Counted from the first letter of the stretch, positions 37,403 to 48,722 are shown. The stretch: DNA of 64,000 nucleotides from Pseudomonas sp. FP453 (GCF_030687495.1 NZ_CP117435.1:5522501-5586500); one strand, 5' to 3'. Program-made: numbers and translations. Notes: generated by a model from the letters alone, not told the origin.

Positions 37403-38164
37403 TTAGCGAGTCGCGATGATGAACAGGCGCGGAAATGGCAGCAATACGGTGCCATCGGCCAGGGCTGGGTAAGCCTGGGTAATCCGCGCCTGGTATTCCT
37501 GTAGGAAGGCGGTCTTTTCGCTATCGGTCAACGGCGCGAGGAAGGGTCTCAGGGCCGACGCCTTGAACCACTCCACCACCGCGGCGTGATCTGCCAGCGG
37601 GTGCAGGTAAGTGGTACGCCACACATCGACGGTGCTGCAGTGTTTGCTCAACAGTTCGTAGTAGTAGCTCGCGGCGTGGCGCTCATTGTGTTTGACCGCG
37701 CCGATCTTGGCGGCCCATGGGCCCTCGGCAGCGACTTCACGGGCGAGCCGGTGGGCAGGCTCGTCGAGGTTGTCCGGGGTTTGCACCGCCAGCGTGCCGC
37801 CGGGTGTCAGTTGGTTGACCAGGTGCGGGTACAGCGTGGCGTGATTCGGTAACCATTGCAGGGATGCGTTGGCCAGGATCACGTCAAAGGCTTGCGCTGG
37901 GTTCCAGTCGCCAATATCCGCCAGCTCGAAACTCAGTGCCGGCAGGCGTTTGCGGGCGTCGGCGAGCATGTCGTCGGAGCTGTCCATGCCGGTGACGTGG
38001 GCGTGCGGGAAGCGCTCGGCCAGTACTTCGGTGGAGTTGCCGGGGCCGCAACCCAGGTCGACGGCGGTGCGCACGTCGGTATTGGGAATCGCCGCCACCA
38101 GGTCACGGACCGGACGGGTGCGCTGCAGTTCGAACATCGTGTATTGCTTGGCTGACCAGGTCAT
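37403..38164 (-). CDS. tam: Trans-aconitate 2-methyltransferase
   Basis: 253 aa SAM-dependent methyltransferase that esterifies trans-aconitate, an inhibitor of the citric acid cycle. The Tam sequence pattern is clear: MTWSAKQYTMFELQRTRPVR at the start, VDLGCGPGNSTEVLAERFP (motif I), VILANASLQWLPNHATL, and the WFKASALRPFLAPL region. Convergent with the hydrolase gene, 21 bases apart. Confidence 0.92.
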   Translation of the reverse strand: MTWSAKQYTMFELQRTRPVRDLVAAIPNTDVRTAVDLGCGPGNSTEVLAERFPHAHVTGMDSSDDMLADARKRLPALSFELADIGDWNPAQAFDVILANASLQWLPNHATLYPHLVNQLTPGGTLAVQTPDNLDEPAHRLAREVAAEGPWAAKIGAVKHNERHAASYYYELLSKHCSTVDVWRTTYLHPLADHAAVVEWFKASALRPFLAPLTDSEKTAFLQEYQARITQAYPALADGTVLLPFPRLFIIATR

Positions 38165-38246
38165 CGCAGCATTCCTTCATGTTAAAGGTTGGCCACAGCC
38201 TAAATCCTGTGGGCTCTGAGAACAAATGCCCGGATGATCGGGCAAT

Positions 38247-38281
38247 AAAAAACCCCCGAAGCCTGGGCTATCGGGGGTTTT
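38247..38281 (-). terminator. Terminator after ssb
   Basis: AACCCCCGA and TCGGGGGTT arms around a GCCTGGGCT loop. On the minus strand the hairpin is followed by T6 (A-run 38247-38252). On the plus strand it is followed by T4, so it may work both ways. A second small hairpin (TGCCCG/CGGGCA, 38227-38244) follows. Confidence 0.85.
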
Positions 38282-38302
38282 GTGTGTTCTGGGTCTTGGA
38301 CC

Positions 38303-38818
38303 TTAGAACGGGATATCGTCATCAAAGCTGTCGAAATCCGGGGCCGGTTGCGGAGCGGCCTGCTGTGGCGCTGGACGCGACTCACGCTGAGGCTGCTGGC
38401 TTGGCTGCGGACGCGACTGCTGTGGACGCGGAGCCGAGTTGGACATGCCGCCCTGGCCCTGTTGGTCGCCCTGTGGACGGCCGCCCAGCAGTTGCATGGT
38501 GCCTTGCATGTCGACCACGATTTCGGTGGTGTAACGCTTGATACCGTCTTTTTCCCACTCGCGGGTTTGCAGCTTGCCTTCGATGTAGACCTGCGAACCT
38601 TTGCGCAGGTATTCACCGGCGATCTCTGCCACCTTGCCGAACATCGACACACGGTGCCATTCGGTTTTCTCGACCTTCTGGCCGGTTTGCTTGTCGGTCC
38701 ACTGTTCGCTGGTCGCCAGACTCAGGTTGGTCACGGCGTTACCGTTAGGCAAGTAGCGAACTTCGGGATCCTGGCCGCATGTACCGACCAATATGACTTT
38801 GTTAACCCCACGGGCCAT
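38303..38818 (-). CDS. ssb: Single-stranded DNA-binding protein
   Basis: 171 aa. OB-fold at residues 1-110 ([59 protein letters not shown]), a Gln/Pro/Arg-rich linker, and the acidic tip [11 protein letters not shown] that recruits partner proteins. Nine bases after the MFS gene, so possibly co-transcribed with it. In E. coli ssb is directly divergent from uvrA; here the transporter gene stands between. Confidence 0.97.
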   Translation of the reverse strand: MARGVNKVILVGTCGQDPEVRYLPNGNAVTNLSLATSEQWTDKQTGQKVEKTEWHRVSMFGKVAEIAGEYLRKGSQVYIEGKLQTREWEKDGIKRYTTEIVVDMQGTMQLLGGRPQGDQQGQGGMSNSAPRPQQSRPQPSQQPQRESRPAPQQAAPQPAPDFDSFDDDIPF

Positions 38819-38827
38819 AACGTTCTC

Positions 38828-40222
38828 CTAGGCTGGGCGCGCTGTCGGCATTGGGTTGACCAGTTGCTCAAGCGTCGCGCGATCCAATAATTCGGTGTCC
38901 AATTTGATGTAGATGGCGGCTTCTTCGGCGATCACTACCGCATCTGTTACCCCAACAACGGCCTTTAGGCGCTCTACCAGGCCGGCTTCACGAATTGCTT
39001 CGGGCGACAACGGCAGGCGCAGGCTTGTGACGTATGGAGGTTCGCGCATGGTAACAGCAAAGGCTAGCCAAAGTGCAGCCAGCCCGGCGCATCCGAGGAA
39101 CACAACCGACAAACCGCCATGCTGGAACATCCAGCCGCCCATGATGCCGCCCAGTGCAGAGCCGAGGAACTGGCTGGTGGAATACACCCCCATCGCCGTG
39201 CCCTTGCCTCCGGCCGGTGAAACTTTACTGATCAGCGAAGGCAACGAAGCTTCCAGCAGGTTGAACGCGGTGAAAAATACCACCGTGCCGACTACCAGTG
39301 CGCGCAGACTGTCGCCGAACTGCCAGAAGAATAGCTCAGTGAGCATCAGCGTCGCGACGGCGCCGAGGAGCACTTGTTTCATTTTGCGTTTCTTCTCGCC
39401 ATAGATGATGAACGGGATCATGGCGAAGAACGAAATCAGCAGTGCCGTGAGGTAGACCCACCAGTGCTGCTCCTTGGGCAGGCCGGCTTTTTCCACCAGC
39501 GCCAGGGGCAAGGCGACGAAGCTGCACATCAGCATGGCGTGTAATACGAAGATACCTAAATCCAGGCGCAGCAGGTCGGGGTGCTTGAGCGTCGGCAGCA
39601 ACGCCTTGCGCGCAACGCCCGATTCGCGGTGCTGCAGCGTGCCGGTGGAGCGCGGCACCATGAAGGCCACGATCACGATACCGAACAGCGCCATGCCGCC
39701 GGTGGCGAGGAACAGGCCGTGCAGGCCGAACGCACTTGTGAGCAAGGGACCGACCACCATGGCCACGGCAAACGACAGGCCGATGGTCATGCCGATCATG
39801 GCCATGGCCTTGGTGCGGTGTTGTTCGCGGGTCAAGTCCGACAGCAGTGCCATGACGGCGGCAGAAATCGCCCCGGCGCCCTGTAGGACACGGCCGGCAA
39901 TCACGCCCCAGATCGAATCCGACCGGGCCGCGAGCACACTGCCGAGGGCGAACACGATCAGCCCCAGGTAAATCACCGGGCGGCGGCCAATGCGGTCGGA
40001 AATGATCCCGAATGGAATCTGGAATATCGCCTGGGTCAGGCCATAGGCGCCAATCGCCAGACCGATCAGGGCGGGGGTCGCGCCTGCGAGGTCCATCCCG
40101 TAGGTCGCCAGTACCGGCAACACCATGAACATGCCAAGCATACGGAACGCGAACACCAGGGCCAGACCGCTTGCCGCTCGGGTCTCGCCGCTACTCATGC
40201 GTTCGCTGTGGGGATCGTGCAT
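38828..40222 (-). CDS. MFS transporter, YajR-like with C-terminal ferredoxin-like domain
   Basis: 464 aa. Twelve hydrophobic helices with the MFS motif A ([17 protein letters not shown]) after helix 2 and [20 protein letters not shown] before it. Beyond the last helix, residues about 395-458 form a small soluble domain ([20 protein letters not shown]) that resembles the YAM domain of E. coli YajR. Substrate unknown; drug-type proton antiport is likely. Divergent from uvrA and directly upstream of ssb. Confidence 0.88.
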   Translation of the reverse strand: MHDPHSERMSSGETRAASGLALVFAFRMLGMFMVLPVLATYGMDLAGATPALIGLAIGAYGLTQAIFQIPFGIISDRIGRRPVIYLGLIVFALGSVLAARSDSIWGVIAGRVLQGAGAISAAVMALLSDLTREQHRTKAMAMIGMTIGLSFAVAMVVGPLLTSAFGLHGLFLATGGMALFGIVIVAFMVPRSTGTLQHRESGVARKALLPTLKHPDLLRLDLGIFVLHAMLMCSFVALPLALVEKAGLPKEQHWWVYLTALLISFFAMIPFIIYGEKKRKMKQVLLGAVATLMLTELFFWQFGDSLRALVVGTVVFFTAFNLLEASLPSLISKVSPAGGKGTAMGVYSTSQFLGSALGGIMGGWMFQHGGLSVVFLGCAGLAALWLAFAVTMREPPYVTSLRLPLSPEAIREAGLVERLKAVVGVTDAVVIAEEAAIYIKLDTELLDRATLEQLVNPMPTARPA

Positions 40223-40334
40223 GGAAAAACCTCGTGTGAACCGGCGGCGATTCTACCAGTCCCATCGATTGAGAGGGTATATGCGGCGGTTTGCCGCGCA
40301 GCTTTCATGTAAGGCTGCACACGGCACTTTGACA

Positions 40335-40350
40335 GTGTATATTCATCCAG
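40335..40350 (+). promoter_or_regulatory. LexA-like SOS box upstream of uvrA
   Basis: GTGTATATTCATCCAG differs from the CTG-N10-CAG pattern only in the first base and closely resembles the E. coli uvrA operator as I remember it. A TTGACA abuts it at 40329-40334 and a TATACT lies at 40361-40366. LexA bound here would block the uvrA promoter. Confidence 0.6.
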
Positions 40351-40400
40351 TCTTTAGCCGTATACTCCGGCATTATTTACGCCCGCCGTGCGAGGCCATC

Positions 40401-43235
40401 TTGGACAAGATCCTGATTCGTGGGGCTAGAACCCACAACCTGAAGAACATCGACCTGACCCTGCCCCGGGACAAACTGATCGTCATCACCGGTTTGTCGG
40501 GGTCCGGCAAATCGTCCCTGGCGTTCGATACGCTGTACGCCGAAGGCCAGCGGCGCTATGTGGAATCGCTGTCGGCCTATGCCCGGCAGTTCCTGTCGAT
40601 GATGGAAAAGCCCGACGTCGACACCATTGAAGGCCTGTCGCCGGCGATCTCCATCGAGCAGAAATCGACCTCCCACAACCCGCGCTCCACCGTGGGCACC
40701 ATCACCGAAATCTACGACTACCTGCGTCTTCTATACGCGCGCGTAGGTATTCCGCGTTGCCCCGACCACGACATTCCCCTGGAAGCCCAGACCGTCAGCC
40801 AGATGGTTGACCTGGTGCTGGCCCAGCCGGAAGGCGCCAAGCTGATGCTGCTGGCACCGGTGATTCGCGAGCGCAAGGGCGAACACCTTTCCGTCTTCGA
40901 AGAGCTTCGTGCACAAGGTTTTGTACGTGCACGGATCAACGGCAAGCTCTATGAGCTGGACGAAGCGCCGAAGCTCGACAAGCAGAAGAAGCACTCCATC
41001 GATGTGGTGGTGGATCGCTTCAAGGTGCGGGCTGACCTGCAGCAGCGCCTGGCGGAATCGTTCGAGACGGCCTTGAAGCTGGCAGATGGCATTGCCCTGG
41101 TGGCGCCGATGGACGACGAGCCGGGTGAGGAAATCATCTTTTCCGCGCGCTTTGCCTGCCCAATCTGCGGCCATGCCATCAGCGAGCTGGAACCCAAGCT
41201 GTTCTCCTTCAACAACCCCGCCGGCGCCTGCCCGACGTGCGATGGCCTCGGCGTGAAGCAGTTCTTCGACATCAAGCGCCTGGTCAATGGCGAGCTGACC
41301 TTGGCCGAAGGTGCGATACGTGGTTGGGACAGGCGTAACGTCTATTACTTCCAGATGCTGGGGTCGTTGGCATCCCACTACAAATTCAGCCTGGAAGTGC
41401 CGTTCAACCAACTGCCGGCGGACCAGCAGAAAGTCATCCTCCATGGCAGCGGCTCGCAGAATGTCGACTTCAAATACCTGAACGACCGCGGCGACATCGT
41501 TAAACGCTCGCACCCGTTCGAAGGCATCGTGCCAAACCTGGAGCGCCGCTACCGCGAGACCGAATCGGCCAGCGTGCGTGAAGAGCTGGCGAAATTCCTC
41601 AGTACCCAACCCTGCCCGGATTGCCGCGGCACGCGCCTGCGTCGTGAAGCGCGGCACGTGTGGGTGGGTGAGAAGACGTTGCCGGCGGTGACCAACCTGC
41701 CTATCGGCGACGCCTGTGAGTACTTTGGTGTACTCAAGCTGACCGGCCGTCGCGGCGAGATTGCCGACAAGATCCTCAAGGAAATTCGCGAGCGCTTGCA
41801 GTTCCTGGTCAACGTGGGCCTGGACTACCTGTCGCTGGATCGCAGCGCCGATACACTGTCCGGCGGTGAAGCCCAGCGGATTCGCCTGGCCAGCCAGATT
41901 GGCGCGGGTCTTGTGGGGGTGCTGTACATCCTCGACGAACCGTCGATCGGTTTGCACCAACGGGACAACGATCGCCTGCTGGGCACGCTGAAACACCTGC
42001 GGGATATCGGCAACACCGTGATCGTGGTCGAGCACGACGAAGATGCAATTCGCCTGGCGGATTATGTCGTCGATATCGGCCCGGGCGCGGGTGTTCATGG
42101 TGGGCACATTGTCGCCGAGGGCACGCCGGCCGAAGTCATGGCGCACCCTGACTCGCTGACCGGTAAGTACCTGTCTGGCCGCGTGAAAATTGAAGTGCCG
42201 GCCAAACGCACACCGCGCAACAAGAAGCAGGCACTGCACCTCAAGGGCGCGCGTGGCAACAACTTGCGTAATGTGGACCTGGAGATTCCCCTGGGACTCT
42301 TAACCTGCGTGACGGGTGTTTCCGGCTCAGGTAAATCGACGCTGATCAACAACACCCTGTTCCCGTTGAGTGCCACCGCCTTGAACGGCGCGACCACTCT
42401 GGAAGCGGCAGCGCATGACAGCATCAAGGGCCTGGAGCTCCTGGACAAAGTGGTCGATATCGACCAGAGCCCCATTGGCCGCACGCCTCGTTCGAACCCT
42501 GCGACCTACACCGGGTTGTTCACACCGATTCGCGAGTTGTTTGCAGGTGTCCCGGAATCCCGCTCGCGGGGCTACGGGCCTGGCCGGTTTTCGTTCAACG
42601 TCAAGGGCGGGCGCTGCGAAGCGTGCCAGGGCGATGGCCTGATCAAGGTGGAGATGCACTTCCTGCCGGACATCTACGTGCCTTGCGATGTGTGCAAGAG
42701 CAAGCGCTACAACCGCGAAACCCTAGAGATCAAGTACAAGGGCAAAAGCATCCACGAAACCCTGGAGATGACCATCGAGGAAGCTCGGGTGTTCTTCGAC
42801 GCGGTTCCGGCGTTGGCGCGCAAGCTGCAGACGTTGATGGATGTGGGCCTGTCGTATATCAAATTGGGCCAATCGGCGACCACGCTGTCCGGCGGCGAGG
42901 CGCAGCGGGTGAAGCTGTCGCGCGAGCTGTCCAAGCGTGATACCGGCAAGACCTTGTATATCCTGGATGAGCCGACCACCGGTTTGCACTTCGCGGATAT
43001 CCAGCAATTGCTCGACGTGCTGCATCGCTTGCGCGACCACGGCAACACCGTGGTGGTGATCGAACACAATCTGGATGTCATCAAGACTGCTGACTGGCTG
43101 GTGGACCTCGGGCCGGAAGGTGGCTCCAAAGGTGGCCAGATCATCGCGGTGGGCACACCGGAGGAAGTCTCCGAGATGCCGCAGTCGCACACTGGTTACT
43201 ACCTCAAACCGTGGTTGGCGCGCGACCGGGCCTGA
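40401..43235 (+). CDS. uvrA: UvrABC system protein A
   Basis: 944 aa ATPase that finds bulky DNA lesions with UvrB. Two ABC modules: Walker [16 protein letters not shown] and [15 protein letters not shown]; signatures [14 protein letters not shown] and [14 protein letters not shown]; Walker [15 protein letters not shown] and [14 protein letters not shown]. Zinc fingers at CPICGH...CPTCDG and CEACQG...CDVCKS. The start is TTG 40401, six bases after GAGG, giving [18 protein letters not shown] as in other UvrA; an in-frame ATG far upstream would add unrelated residues. Confidence 0.97.
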   Translation: MDKILIRGARTHNLKNIDLTLPRDKLIVITGLSGSGKSSLAFDTLYAEGQRRYVESLSAYARQFLSMMEKPDVDTIEGLSPAISIEQKSTSHNPRSTVGTITEIYDYLRLLYARVGIPRCPDHDIPLEAQTVSQMVDLVLAQPEGAKLMLLAPVIRERKGEHLSVFEELRAQGFVRARINGKLYELDEAPKLDKQKKHSIDVVVDRFKVRADLQQRLAESFETALKLADGIALVAPMDDEPGEEIIFSARFACPICGHAISELEPKLFSFNNPAGACPTCDGLGVKQFFDIKRLVNGELTLAEGAIRGWDRRNVYYFQMLGSLASHYKFSLEVPFNQLPADQQKVILHGSGSQNVDFKYLNDRGDIVKRSHPFEGIVPNLERRYRETESASVREELAKFLSTQPCPDCRGTRLRREARHVWVGEKTLPAVTNLPIGDACEYFGVLKLTGRRGEIADKILKEIRERLQFLVNVGLDYLSLDRSADTLSGGEAQRIRLASQIGAGLVGVLYILDEPSIGLHQRDNDRLLGTLKHLRDIGNTVIVVEHDEDAIRLADYVVDIGPGAGVHGGHIVAEGTPAEVMAHPDSLTGKYLSGRVKIEVPAKRTPRNKKQALHLKGARGNNLRNVDLEIPLGLLTCVTGVSGSGKSTLINNTLFPLSATALNGATTLEAAAHDSIKGLELLDKVVDIDQSPIGRTPRSNPATYTGLFTPIRELFAGVPESRSRGYGPGRFSFNVKGGRCEACQGDGLIKVEMHFLPDIYVPCDVCKSKRYNRETLEIKYKGKSIHETLEMTIEEARVFFDAVPALARKLQTLMDVGLSYIKLGQSATTLSGGEAQRVKLSRELSKRDTGKTLYILDEPTTGLHFADIQQLLDVLHRLRDHGNTVVVIEHNLDVIKTADWLVDLGPEGGSKGGQIIAVGTPEEVSEMPQSHTGYYLKPWLARDRA

Positions 43236-43250
43236 TTTATCGGGCCCAAC

Positions 43251-43290
43251 AAAAAGCCCCTGTCACCGTTAAGGCGACAGGAGCTTTTTT
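43251..43290. terminator. Bidirectional terminator between uvrA and the ferritin gene
   Basis: CCTGTC and GACAGG arms, extended by AGC/GCT pairs, are flanked by A5 (43251-43255) on the left and T6 (43285-43290) on the right. It can therefore end both the uvrA and the ferritin transcript. Confidence 0.88.
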
Positions 43291-43301
43291 GTAGCCGGGG
43301 A

Positions 43302-43766
43302 TCAGAACTGCGATTGCAGGTAATTCTCCAGGCCGACCAGCTTGATCAGGCCCAACTGCTTTTCCAGCCAGTAGGTGTGATCTCCTTCGGTGTCGTTCAA
43401 CTGCACACGCAGGATTTCACGGGTGACATAGTCGTTGTGCTTCTCGCAGAGCTCAATGCCCTTGCAGAGTGCGGCACGTACCTTGTACTCCAGGCGCAAG
43501 TCACTGGCGAGCATCTCAGGCACCGTGGTACCGGTGTCCAGATCGTCGGGACGCATGCGCGGCGTGCCTTCGAGCATCAGGATGCGGCGCATCAGTGCGT
43601 CGGCGTGCTGTGCCTCTTCTTCCATTTCATGGTTGATACGTTCGTAGAGCTCGGTAAAGCCCCAGTCTTCGTACATACGCGAGTGGATGAAATATTGGTC
43701 ACGAGCTGCCAGTTCGCCCGTCAGCAACGTGTTGAGGTAATCGATTACGTCGGGGTGACCTTGCAT
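43302..43766 (-). CDS. bfrA: Bacterioferritin-like ferritin lacking the heme methionine (BfrA/FtnA)
   Basis: 154 aa iron-storage subunit. Start at [20 protein letters not shown]. Ferroxidase ligands are present: Glu in [11 protein letters not shown], Glu and His in EEAQHAD, Glu in LRLEYKVRA, Glu in TEGDHTYW. Aligned with E. coli Bfr, the heme-ligand Met52 is Ala here (EEEAQHAD against DEMKHAD), so heme binding is unlikely. The gene next to katA in P. aeruginosa was reclassified FtnA for that reason, as I recall. Context with catalase fits handling of iron and peroxide together. Confidence 0.93.
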   Translation of the reverse strand: MQGHPDVIDYLNTLLTGELAARDQYFIHSRMYEDWGFTELYERINHEMEEEAQHADALMRRILMLEGTPRMRPDDLDTGTTVPEMLASDLRLEYKVRAALCKGIELCEKHNDYVTREILRVQLNDTEGDHTYWLEKQLGLIKLVGLENYLQSQF

Positions 43767-43880
43767 CGCCCTACATCTCCCTGCTTGAAAGTCTGTAGTT
43801 TGAACCATGCTGACTCGGAGGTCACGGGATCAACGGCAGAAAAGTGAAGAATTTCCGAGAAAAGTAGCTGAATTAACGCA

Positions 43881-43905
43881 AAAACCGCCCAAATGAGGGC
43901 GGTTC
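43881..43905 (-). terminator. Terminator after katA
   Basis: AACCGCCC (43884-43891) and GGGCGGTT (43898-43905) form a stem with a 6-base loop. On the minus strand it is followed by T5, 17 bases past the katA stop. Confidence 0.88.
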
Positions 43906-43921
43906 TGCTTATCGTTTAGAG

Positions 43922-45370
43922 TCAGTTAAGCGATACACCCAGTGCCTTTGCGATTGCTTCTCCGTACGCCGGATCGGCCTTGTAAAAATGCGCCAGTTGA
44001 CGCTGAACCACATCACTCGACACACCCGCCATCGCACCGGCGATGTTGCTGGTGAGCAACGCTTTTTGCTCATCGCTCATCAGGCGGAACAGCGCCCCTG
44101 CGTGGCTGTAGTAGTCAGTGTCCTCGCGGTGATCGTAACGATCGGCAGCACCGCTCAGCGCCAGCGCAGGCTCGGCGTACTGAGGCGCTTGCTTAGGCGC
44201 ATCGGCGTAGCTGTTGGGCTCGTAGTTAGGAGCGGCACCACCGTTAGGGCCGAATGCCATCGAACCGTCACGCTGGTAGCTGTTCACCGGGCTTAGAGGG
44301 GCATTCACCGGCAGTTGCTGGTGGTTGGTGCCAACACGGTAGCGGTGGGCATCGGCATAGGCGAAAACGCGACCTTGAAGCATGGGGTCTGGCGACAGGC
44401 CTACGCCTGGAACCATATTGCTTGGACCGAACGCCGCTTGCTCGACTTCTGCAAAGTAGTTCTGTGGGTTGCGGTTGAGTTCCAACTCACCCACTTCGAT
44501 CAACGGGAATTCCTTCTGCGACCAGGTTTTGGTCACATCAAAGGGGTTCTCGTAGTGAGCATTCGCCTGGGCTTCAGTCATGATCTGGATGCAGACGCGC
44601 CATTTCGGGAAATCACCGCGCTCGATTGCACCGAACAGATCGCGCTGGGCGTAATCGGGATCAGTACCCGCCAAGCGCGCCGCTTCAGCCGGCGCCAGAT
44701 TCTTGATGCCCTGCTTGGTTTTGTAGTGCCACTTAACCCAGTGACGCTCGCCTTGGGCGTTGATCAGGCTGTAAGTATGGCTGCCGAAGCCGTGCATGTG
44801 ACGGTAGCCGTCTGGGATGCCACGGTCCGAAAACAGGATGGTGACCTGGTGCAACGCTTCTGGAGAGTGCGACCAGAAGTCCCACATCATTTGCGCGCTT
44901 TTGAGGTTGCTTTGCGGCAGGCGCTTTTGAGTGTGGATGAAGTCTGGAAACTTGAGCGGGTCGCGAATGAAGAACACAGGGGTATTGTTACCCACGATGT
45001 CCCAGTTGCCTTCTTCGGTGTAGAACTTCAGAGCAAAGCCACGTGGATCACGCTCGGTATCCGCCGAACCGCGCTCGCCGCCTACAGTGGAGAAGCGCAG
45101 GAAAGTTGGCGTTTGTTTACCAACAGACTCGAACAACTTGGCGCTTGTGTACTGCGTGATGTCTTTAGTAACAGTGAACGTACCGTAAGCACCCGACCCC
45201 TTGGCGTGTACACGGCGCTCAGGAATGTTTTCACGGTTGAAGTGAGCGAGCTTCTCGATCAGGTGAAAATCGTCGAGTAGCAACGGGCCGCGCGGGCCAG
45301 CGGAACGGGAATTCTGGTTGTCCGCAACGGGAGCACCGCTGGCGGTCGTAAGGATTTTATTCTGGCTCAT
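43922..45370 (-). CDS. katA: Catalase KatA
   Basis: 482 aa small-subunit (clade III type) heme catalase converting hydrogen peroxide to water and oxygen. Distal His in [20 protein letters not shown]; Asn in [15 protein letters not shown]; the proximal heme-ligand region contains [20 protein letters not shown] with Tyr. No signal peptide, so cytoplasmic. It lies upstream of the ferritin gene on the same strand but is separated by its own terminator. The 238 bases to rplQ hold its promoter region; I could not identify a convincing OxyR site. Confidence 0.96.
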   Translation of the reverse strand: MSQNKILTTASGAPVADNQNSRSAGPRGPLLLDDFHLIEKLAHFNRENIPERRVHAKGSGAYGTFTVTKDITQYTSAKLFESVGKQTPTFLRFSTVGGERGSADTERDPRGFALKFYTEEGNWDIVGNNTPVFFIRDPLKFPDFIHTQKRLPQSNLKSAQMMWDFWSHSPEALHQVTILFSDRGIPDGYRHMHGFGSHTYSLINAQGERHWVKWHYKTKQGIKNLAPAEAARLAGTDPDYAQRDLFGAIERGDFPKWRVCIQIMTEAQANAHYENPFDVTKTWSQKEFPLIEVGELELNRNPQNYFAEVEQAAFGPSNMVPGVGLSPDPMLQGRVFAYADAHRYRVGTNHQQLPVNAPLSPVNSYQRDGSMAFGPNGGAAPNYEPNSYADAPKQAPQYAEPALALSGAADRYDHREDTDYYSHAGALFRLMSDEQKALLTSNIAGAMAGVSSDVVQRQLAHFYKADPAYGEAIAKALGVSLN

Positions 45371-45563
45371 GTGCGTATTCCTCAGGTCGGACTTGGAACT
45401 GCCGGCTAATCGGCTTGGTGGAGAGTATTGATCATCAACATGACACCCACAAATTCATTAAATTGCGGACATCAATAGAAAATTACTACCAACAACGCCA
45501 ACAGCCATAGTGCCGAGCCCTACCTGGGGAAGCTTGTACAAATCGCGCTTTTATTACGCGCAC

Positions 45564-45588
45564 AAAAAACCGGGCACTAGGCCCGGTT
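45564..45588 (-). terminator. Terminator of the alpha operon after rplQ
   Basis: ACCGGGC (45569-45575) and GCCCGGT (45581-45587) form a stem. On the minus strand T6 follows (A-run 45564-45569), 20 bases past the rplQ stop. Confidence 0.9.
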
Positions 45589-45608
45589 CTTCGTTACAGC
45601 TTGACGTC

Positions 45609-45995
45609 TTACTCGGCGCTTACAGCTTCGCCAGCAGTAGCACGATCAACCAACTCGACGTACGCCATAGGCGCGTTGTCGCCAGCGCGGAAACCGCACT
45701 TGAGGATGCGCAGGTAGCCACCCTCACGGGTAGCGTAACGCTTGCCCAGGTCGTTGAAGAGCTTACCAACGATAGCTTTCGAACGAGTACGGTCGAAAGC
45801 CAGACGGCGGTTAGCCAGGCTGTCTGTCTTGGCCAAAGTGATCAGCGGCTCAGCAACGCGACGCAGTTCTTTAGCTTTCGGCAGTGTAGTTTTGATCAGC
45901 TCGTGCTCGAACAGCGACACCGCCATGTTTTGAAACATGGCCTTGCGGTGCGAGCTGGTACGGCTCAGGTGACGACCACTTTTACGATGACGCAT
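45609..45995 (-). CDS. rplQ: 50S ribosomal protein L17
   Basis: 128 aa. Starts [20 protein letters not shown] and carries the family segment [20 protein letters not shown]. Binds 23S rRNA near the polypeptide exit. Last gene of the alpha operon, 41 bases after rpoA and followed by a clear terminator. Confidence 0.98.
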
Positions 45996-46036
45996 GGTTC
46001 ATTCCTTACCAAACTCACGTTCGGTGATTACGACGA

Positions 46037-47038
46037 TCAGGCAGTCGCCTTGTCGTCCTTCTTAAGACTTGCAGGCGGCCAGTTGTCGAGGCGCATGCCG
46101 AGGGACAGACCGCGGGAGGCCAGAACGTCCTTGATTTCAGTCAAGGATTTCTTGCCCAGGTTCGGAGTCTTCAACAGTTCTACTTCGGTACGCTGAATCA
46201 GGTCGCCGATGTAGTAAATGTTTTCCGCCTTAAGGCAGTTAGCCGAACGTACAGTCAGTTCCAGATCGTCAACCGGGCGAAGCAGGATCGGATCGATCTC
46301 GTCTTCCTGCTCGATTACCACTGGTTCGCTGTCACCCTTGAGGTCGACGAACGCAGCCAACTGCTGTTGCAGAATGGTTGCAGCGCGGCGGATAGCCTCT
46401 TCAGGATCCAGAGTACCGTTGGTTTCCAGATCAATAACCAGCTTGTCCAGGTTAGTACGCTGTTCGACACGGGCGTTTTCCACCACGTATGCGATACGGC
46501 GAACCGGGCTGAACGAAGAGTCAAGCTGCAAGCGACCAATGCTGCGGCTTTCGTCTTCATCGCTCTGACGCGAGTCGGCCGGTTCATAACCACGACCACG
46601 AGCTACGGTGAGCTTCATGTTCAGGGCGCCGTTAGACGCCAGGTTAGCGATTACGTGATCGGGATTAACGATCTCGACATCATGATCCAGCTGAATATCG
46701 GCAGCGGTAACCACCCCCGAACCCTTCTTCGACAAGGTCAGCGTAACTTCGTCACGGCCGTGCAGCTTGATAGCCAGACCTTTAAGGTTCAACAGGATTT
46801 CAATTACGTCTTCCTGTACACCTTCGATGGCGCTGTACTCGTGGAGCACACCGTCAATCTCGGCCTCGACTACTGCACAGCCGGGCATTGAGGACAACAG
46901 GATGCGGCGCAGCGCGTTGCCCAGGGTGTGGCCAAAACCACGCTCGAGAGGCTCGAGAGTGATCTTGGCGCGGGTTGGACTGACAACCTGCACATCAATG
47001 TGGCGGGGTGTCAGGAACTCATTTACCGAAATCTGCAT
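46037..47038 (-). CDS. rpoA: DNA-directed RNA polymerase alpha subunit
   Basis: 333 aa. N-terminal assembly domain ([40 protein letters not shown]), flexible linker, and the C-terminal DNA- and activator-binding domain ([40 protein letters not shown]). Full length. In the alpha operon between rpsD and rplQ. Confidence 0.98.
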   Translation of the reverse strand: MQISVNEFLTPRHIDVQVVSPTRAKITLEPLERGFGHTLGNALRRILLSSMPGCAVVEAEIDGVLHEYSAIEGVQEDVIEILLNLKGLAIKLHGRDEVTLTLSKKGSGVVTAADIQLDHDVEIVNPDHVIANLASNGALNMKLTVARGRGYEPADSRQSDEDESRSIGRLQLDSSFSPVRRIAYVVENARVEQRTNLDKLVIDLETNGTLDPEEAIRRAATILQQQLAAFVDLKGDSEPVVIEQEDEIDPILLRPVDDLELTVRSANCLKAENIYYIGDLIQRTEVELLKTPNLGKKSLTEIKDVLASRGLSLGMRLDNWPPASLKKDDKATA

Positions 47039-47060
47039 GGATGCACCTATTTTCTAGCCC

Positions 47061-47681
47061 TTACTTGGAGTAGAGCTCGACAATCAGGCTTTCGTTGATG
47101 TCGGCGGACAGATCACTGCGAGCAGGAACGTTCTTGAAAACGCCCGACTTCTTCTCAGTGTCTACTTCTACCCATTCTACGCGGCCACGTTGGGCACACA
47201 GATCGAGAGCTTGGACAATGCGAAGTTGGTTTTTTGCTTTCTCGCGAATCGCGACCACGTCACCAGCACGAACCTGGTAGGACGGGACGTTAACGGTTTG
47301 GCCGTTTACGCTGACGGATTTGTGCGATACCAGCTGACGGGATTCGGCACGAGTCGAACCAAAGCCCATACGGTATACAACGTTGTCCAGACGGCATTCG
47401 AGCAGTTGCAGCAGGTTTTCACCGGTTGCACCTTTCTTGCCAGCAGCTTCTTTGTAGTAGCCGCTGAACTGACGCTCGAGAACGCCGTAGATACGACGGA
47501 CCTTCTGCTTTTCACGCAGTTGGGTGCCGTAGTCGGACTGGCGACCGCGGCGTTGGCCGTGGATACCAGGTGCTGCTTCAATGTTGCACTTCGATTCGAT
47601 CGCGCGCACGCCGCTCTTCAGGAAGAGATCGGTGCCTTCGCGACGAGCGAGTTTGCATTTTGGACCAATGTAACGAGCCAT
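47061..47681 (-). CDS. rpsD: 30S ribosomal protein S4
   Basis: 206 aa primary 16S-binding protein; in E. coli it is also the translational repressor of the alpha operon. [20 protein letters not shown] at the start, and the S4 RNA-binding domain [20 protein letters not shown] with [17 protein letters not shown]. The four-cysteine zinc site of some S4 proteins is absent. Confidence 0.98.
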   Translation of the reverse strand: MARYIGPKCKLARREGTDLFLKSGVRAIESKCNIEAAPGIHGQRRGRQSDYGTQLREKQKVRRIYGVLERQFSGYYKEAAGKKGATGENLLQLLECRLDNVVYRMGFGSTRAESRQLVSHKSVSVNGQTVNVPSYQVRAGDVVAIREKAKNQLRIVQALDLCAQRGRVEWVEVDTEKKSGVFKNVPARSDLSADINESLIVELYSK

Positions 47682-47699
47682 TCTTTACAATCTCCTGGA

Positions 47700-48089
47700 T
47701 TACACGCGGCGCTTCTTCGGCGGACGGCACCCGTTGTGCGGGATTGGCGTCACGTCGGTGATGCTGGCGATCTTATAGCCACAGCCGTTCAACGCACGGA
47801 CAGCAGACTCACGACCTGGACCTGGACCTTTGACGTTAACGTCGAGGTTTTTCAGGCCGTATTCCAGCGCAGCTTGACCAGCACGTTCAGCAGCTACTTG
47901 AGCAGCAAACGGGGTGGACTTGCGGGAACCGCGGAAACCCGAACCACCAGAGGTAGCCCAAGACAGCGCGTTACCTTGACGGTCGGTGATGGTCACGATT
48001 GTGTTGTTAAAAGAAGCATGGATGTGGGCGATGCCATCAACCACTGTCTTTTTAACTTTTTTACGAGGACGAGCAGCAGGTTTTGCCAT
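47700..48089 (-). CDS. rpsK: 30S ribosomal protein S11
   Basis: 129 aa. [20 protein letters not shown] and [20 protein letters not shown] are conserved, as is the C-terminal [16 protein letters not shown]. It lines the mRNA exit platform. Between rpsM and rpsD. Confidence 0.98.
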   Translation of the reverse strand: MAKPAARPRKKVKKTVVDGIAHIHASFNNTIVTITDRQGNALSWATSGGSGFRGSRKSTPFAAQVAAERAGQAALEYGLKNLDVNVKGPGPGRESAVRALNGCGYKIASITDVTPIPHNGCRPPKKRRV

Positions 48090-48119
48090 GATAATTTTCC
48101 TGTCGATTCGCTGGGGCGA

Positions 48120-48476
48120 TTACTTGCGGATCGGCTTACGCGGACCTTTACGGGTACGCGCGTTAGTCTTGGTACGCTGACCGCGTACTGGAAGACCACG
48201 ACGATGACGCAGACCGCGATAGCAACCGAGGTCCATCAAACGCTTGATTTTCATGTTGATTTCGCGACGCAGGTCACCTTCAGTGGTGAACTTCGCCACT
48301 TCGCCACGCAGCTGTTCAATCTGCTCGTCGCTCAGATCCTTGATCTTAGCGGCTGGGTTTACCCCAGCGACCGCGCAAATCTTCTGCGCAGTTGTGCGAC
48401 CAACACCATAGATGTAGGTCAGCGAGATAACAGTGTGCTTGTTATCTGGAATGTTAACGCCTGCAATACGGGCCAT
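48120..48476 (-). CDS. rpsM: 30S ribosomal protein S13
   Basis: 118 aa. [20 protein letters not shown] at the start, then [20 protein letters not shown] and the basic tail [20 protein letters not shown] that reaches the P-site tRNA. First gene of the alpha operon, behind its own promoter. Confidence 0.98.
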   Translation of the reverse strand: MARIAGVNIPDNKHTVISLTYIYGVGRTTAQKICAVAGVNPAAKIKDLSDEQIEQLRGEVAKFTTEGDLRREINMKIKRLMDLGCYRGLRHRRGLPVRGQRTKTNARTRKGPRKPIRK

Positions 48477-48535
48477 TCAGTGGGACTCCAATTGACAGCT
48501 ACCTACGCCCCGGAAGCCAAGAAATAGGGCGCGAG

Positions 48536-48564
48536 ATAATATCGCTGTAATAACAAATAATCAA
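48536..48564 (-). promoter_or_regulatory. Sigma70 promoter of the alpha operon
   Basis: On the minus strand TTGATT (48564-48559), 17 bases, TATTAT (48541-48536). The -35 directly follows the hairpin at 48565-48588. It gives an rpsM leader of roughly 50 bases. Confidence 0.7.
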
Positions 48565-48588
48565 CCCGGCAGCGCACTAGCTGCCGGG
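48565..48588 (-). terminator. Hairpin between rpmJ and rpsM
   Basis: CCCGGCAGC (48565-48573) and GCTGCCGGG (48580-48588) form a perfect 9-pair stem with a 6-base loop. The minus-strand tail is TTGATTATTTG, only moderately U-rich, so it is a partial terminator or attenuator at the spc/alpha boundary. Confidence 0.65.
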
Positions 48589-48605
48589 CTTCAAGCGGAT
48601 CACAC

Positions 48606-48722
48606 TCAGCCTTGGCGCTGTTTGTGACGCGGTTCCGCGCTGCAAATTACTCGAACAACACCTTCGCGGCGAATAATCTTGCAGTTACGGCACAGCTTTT
48701 TCACCGATGCACGAACTTTCAT
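48606..48722 (-). CDS. rpmJ: 50S ribosomal protein L36
   Basis: 38 aa: [20 protein letters not shown], then [18 protein letters not shown]. Three cysteines and one histidine (C11, C14, C27, H32) form the zinc ribbon, so this is the zinc-containing form. Last gene of the spc operon, between secY and the alpha-operon promoter. Confidence 0.97.

Noticed and set aside
45371..45608. An OxyR site upstream of katA
   Set aside because: I found only one loose ATAG-like element and no repeated ATAG-N7-CTAT pattern; only the rplQ terminator is clear in this gap.
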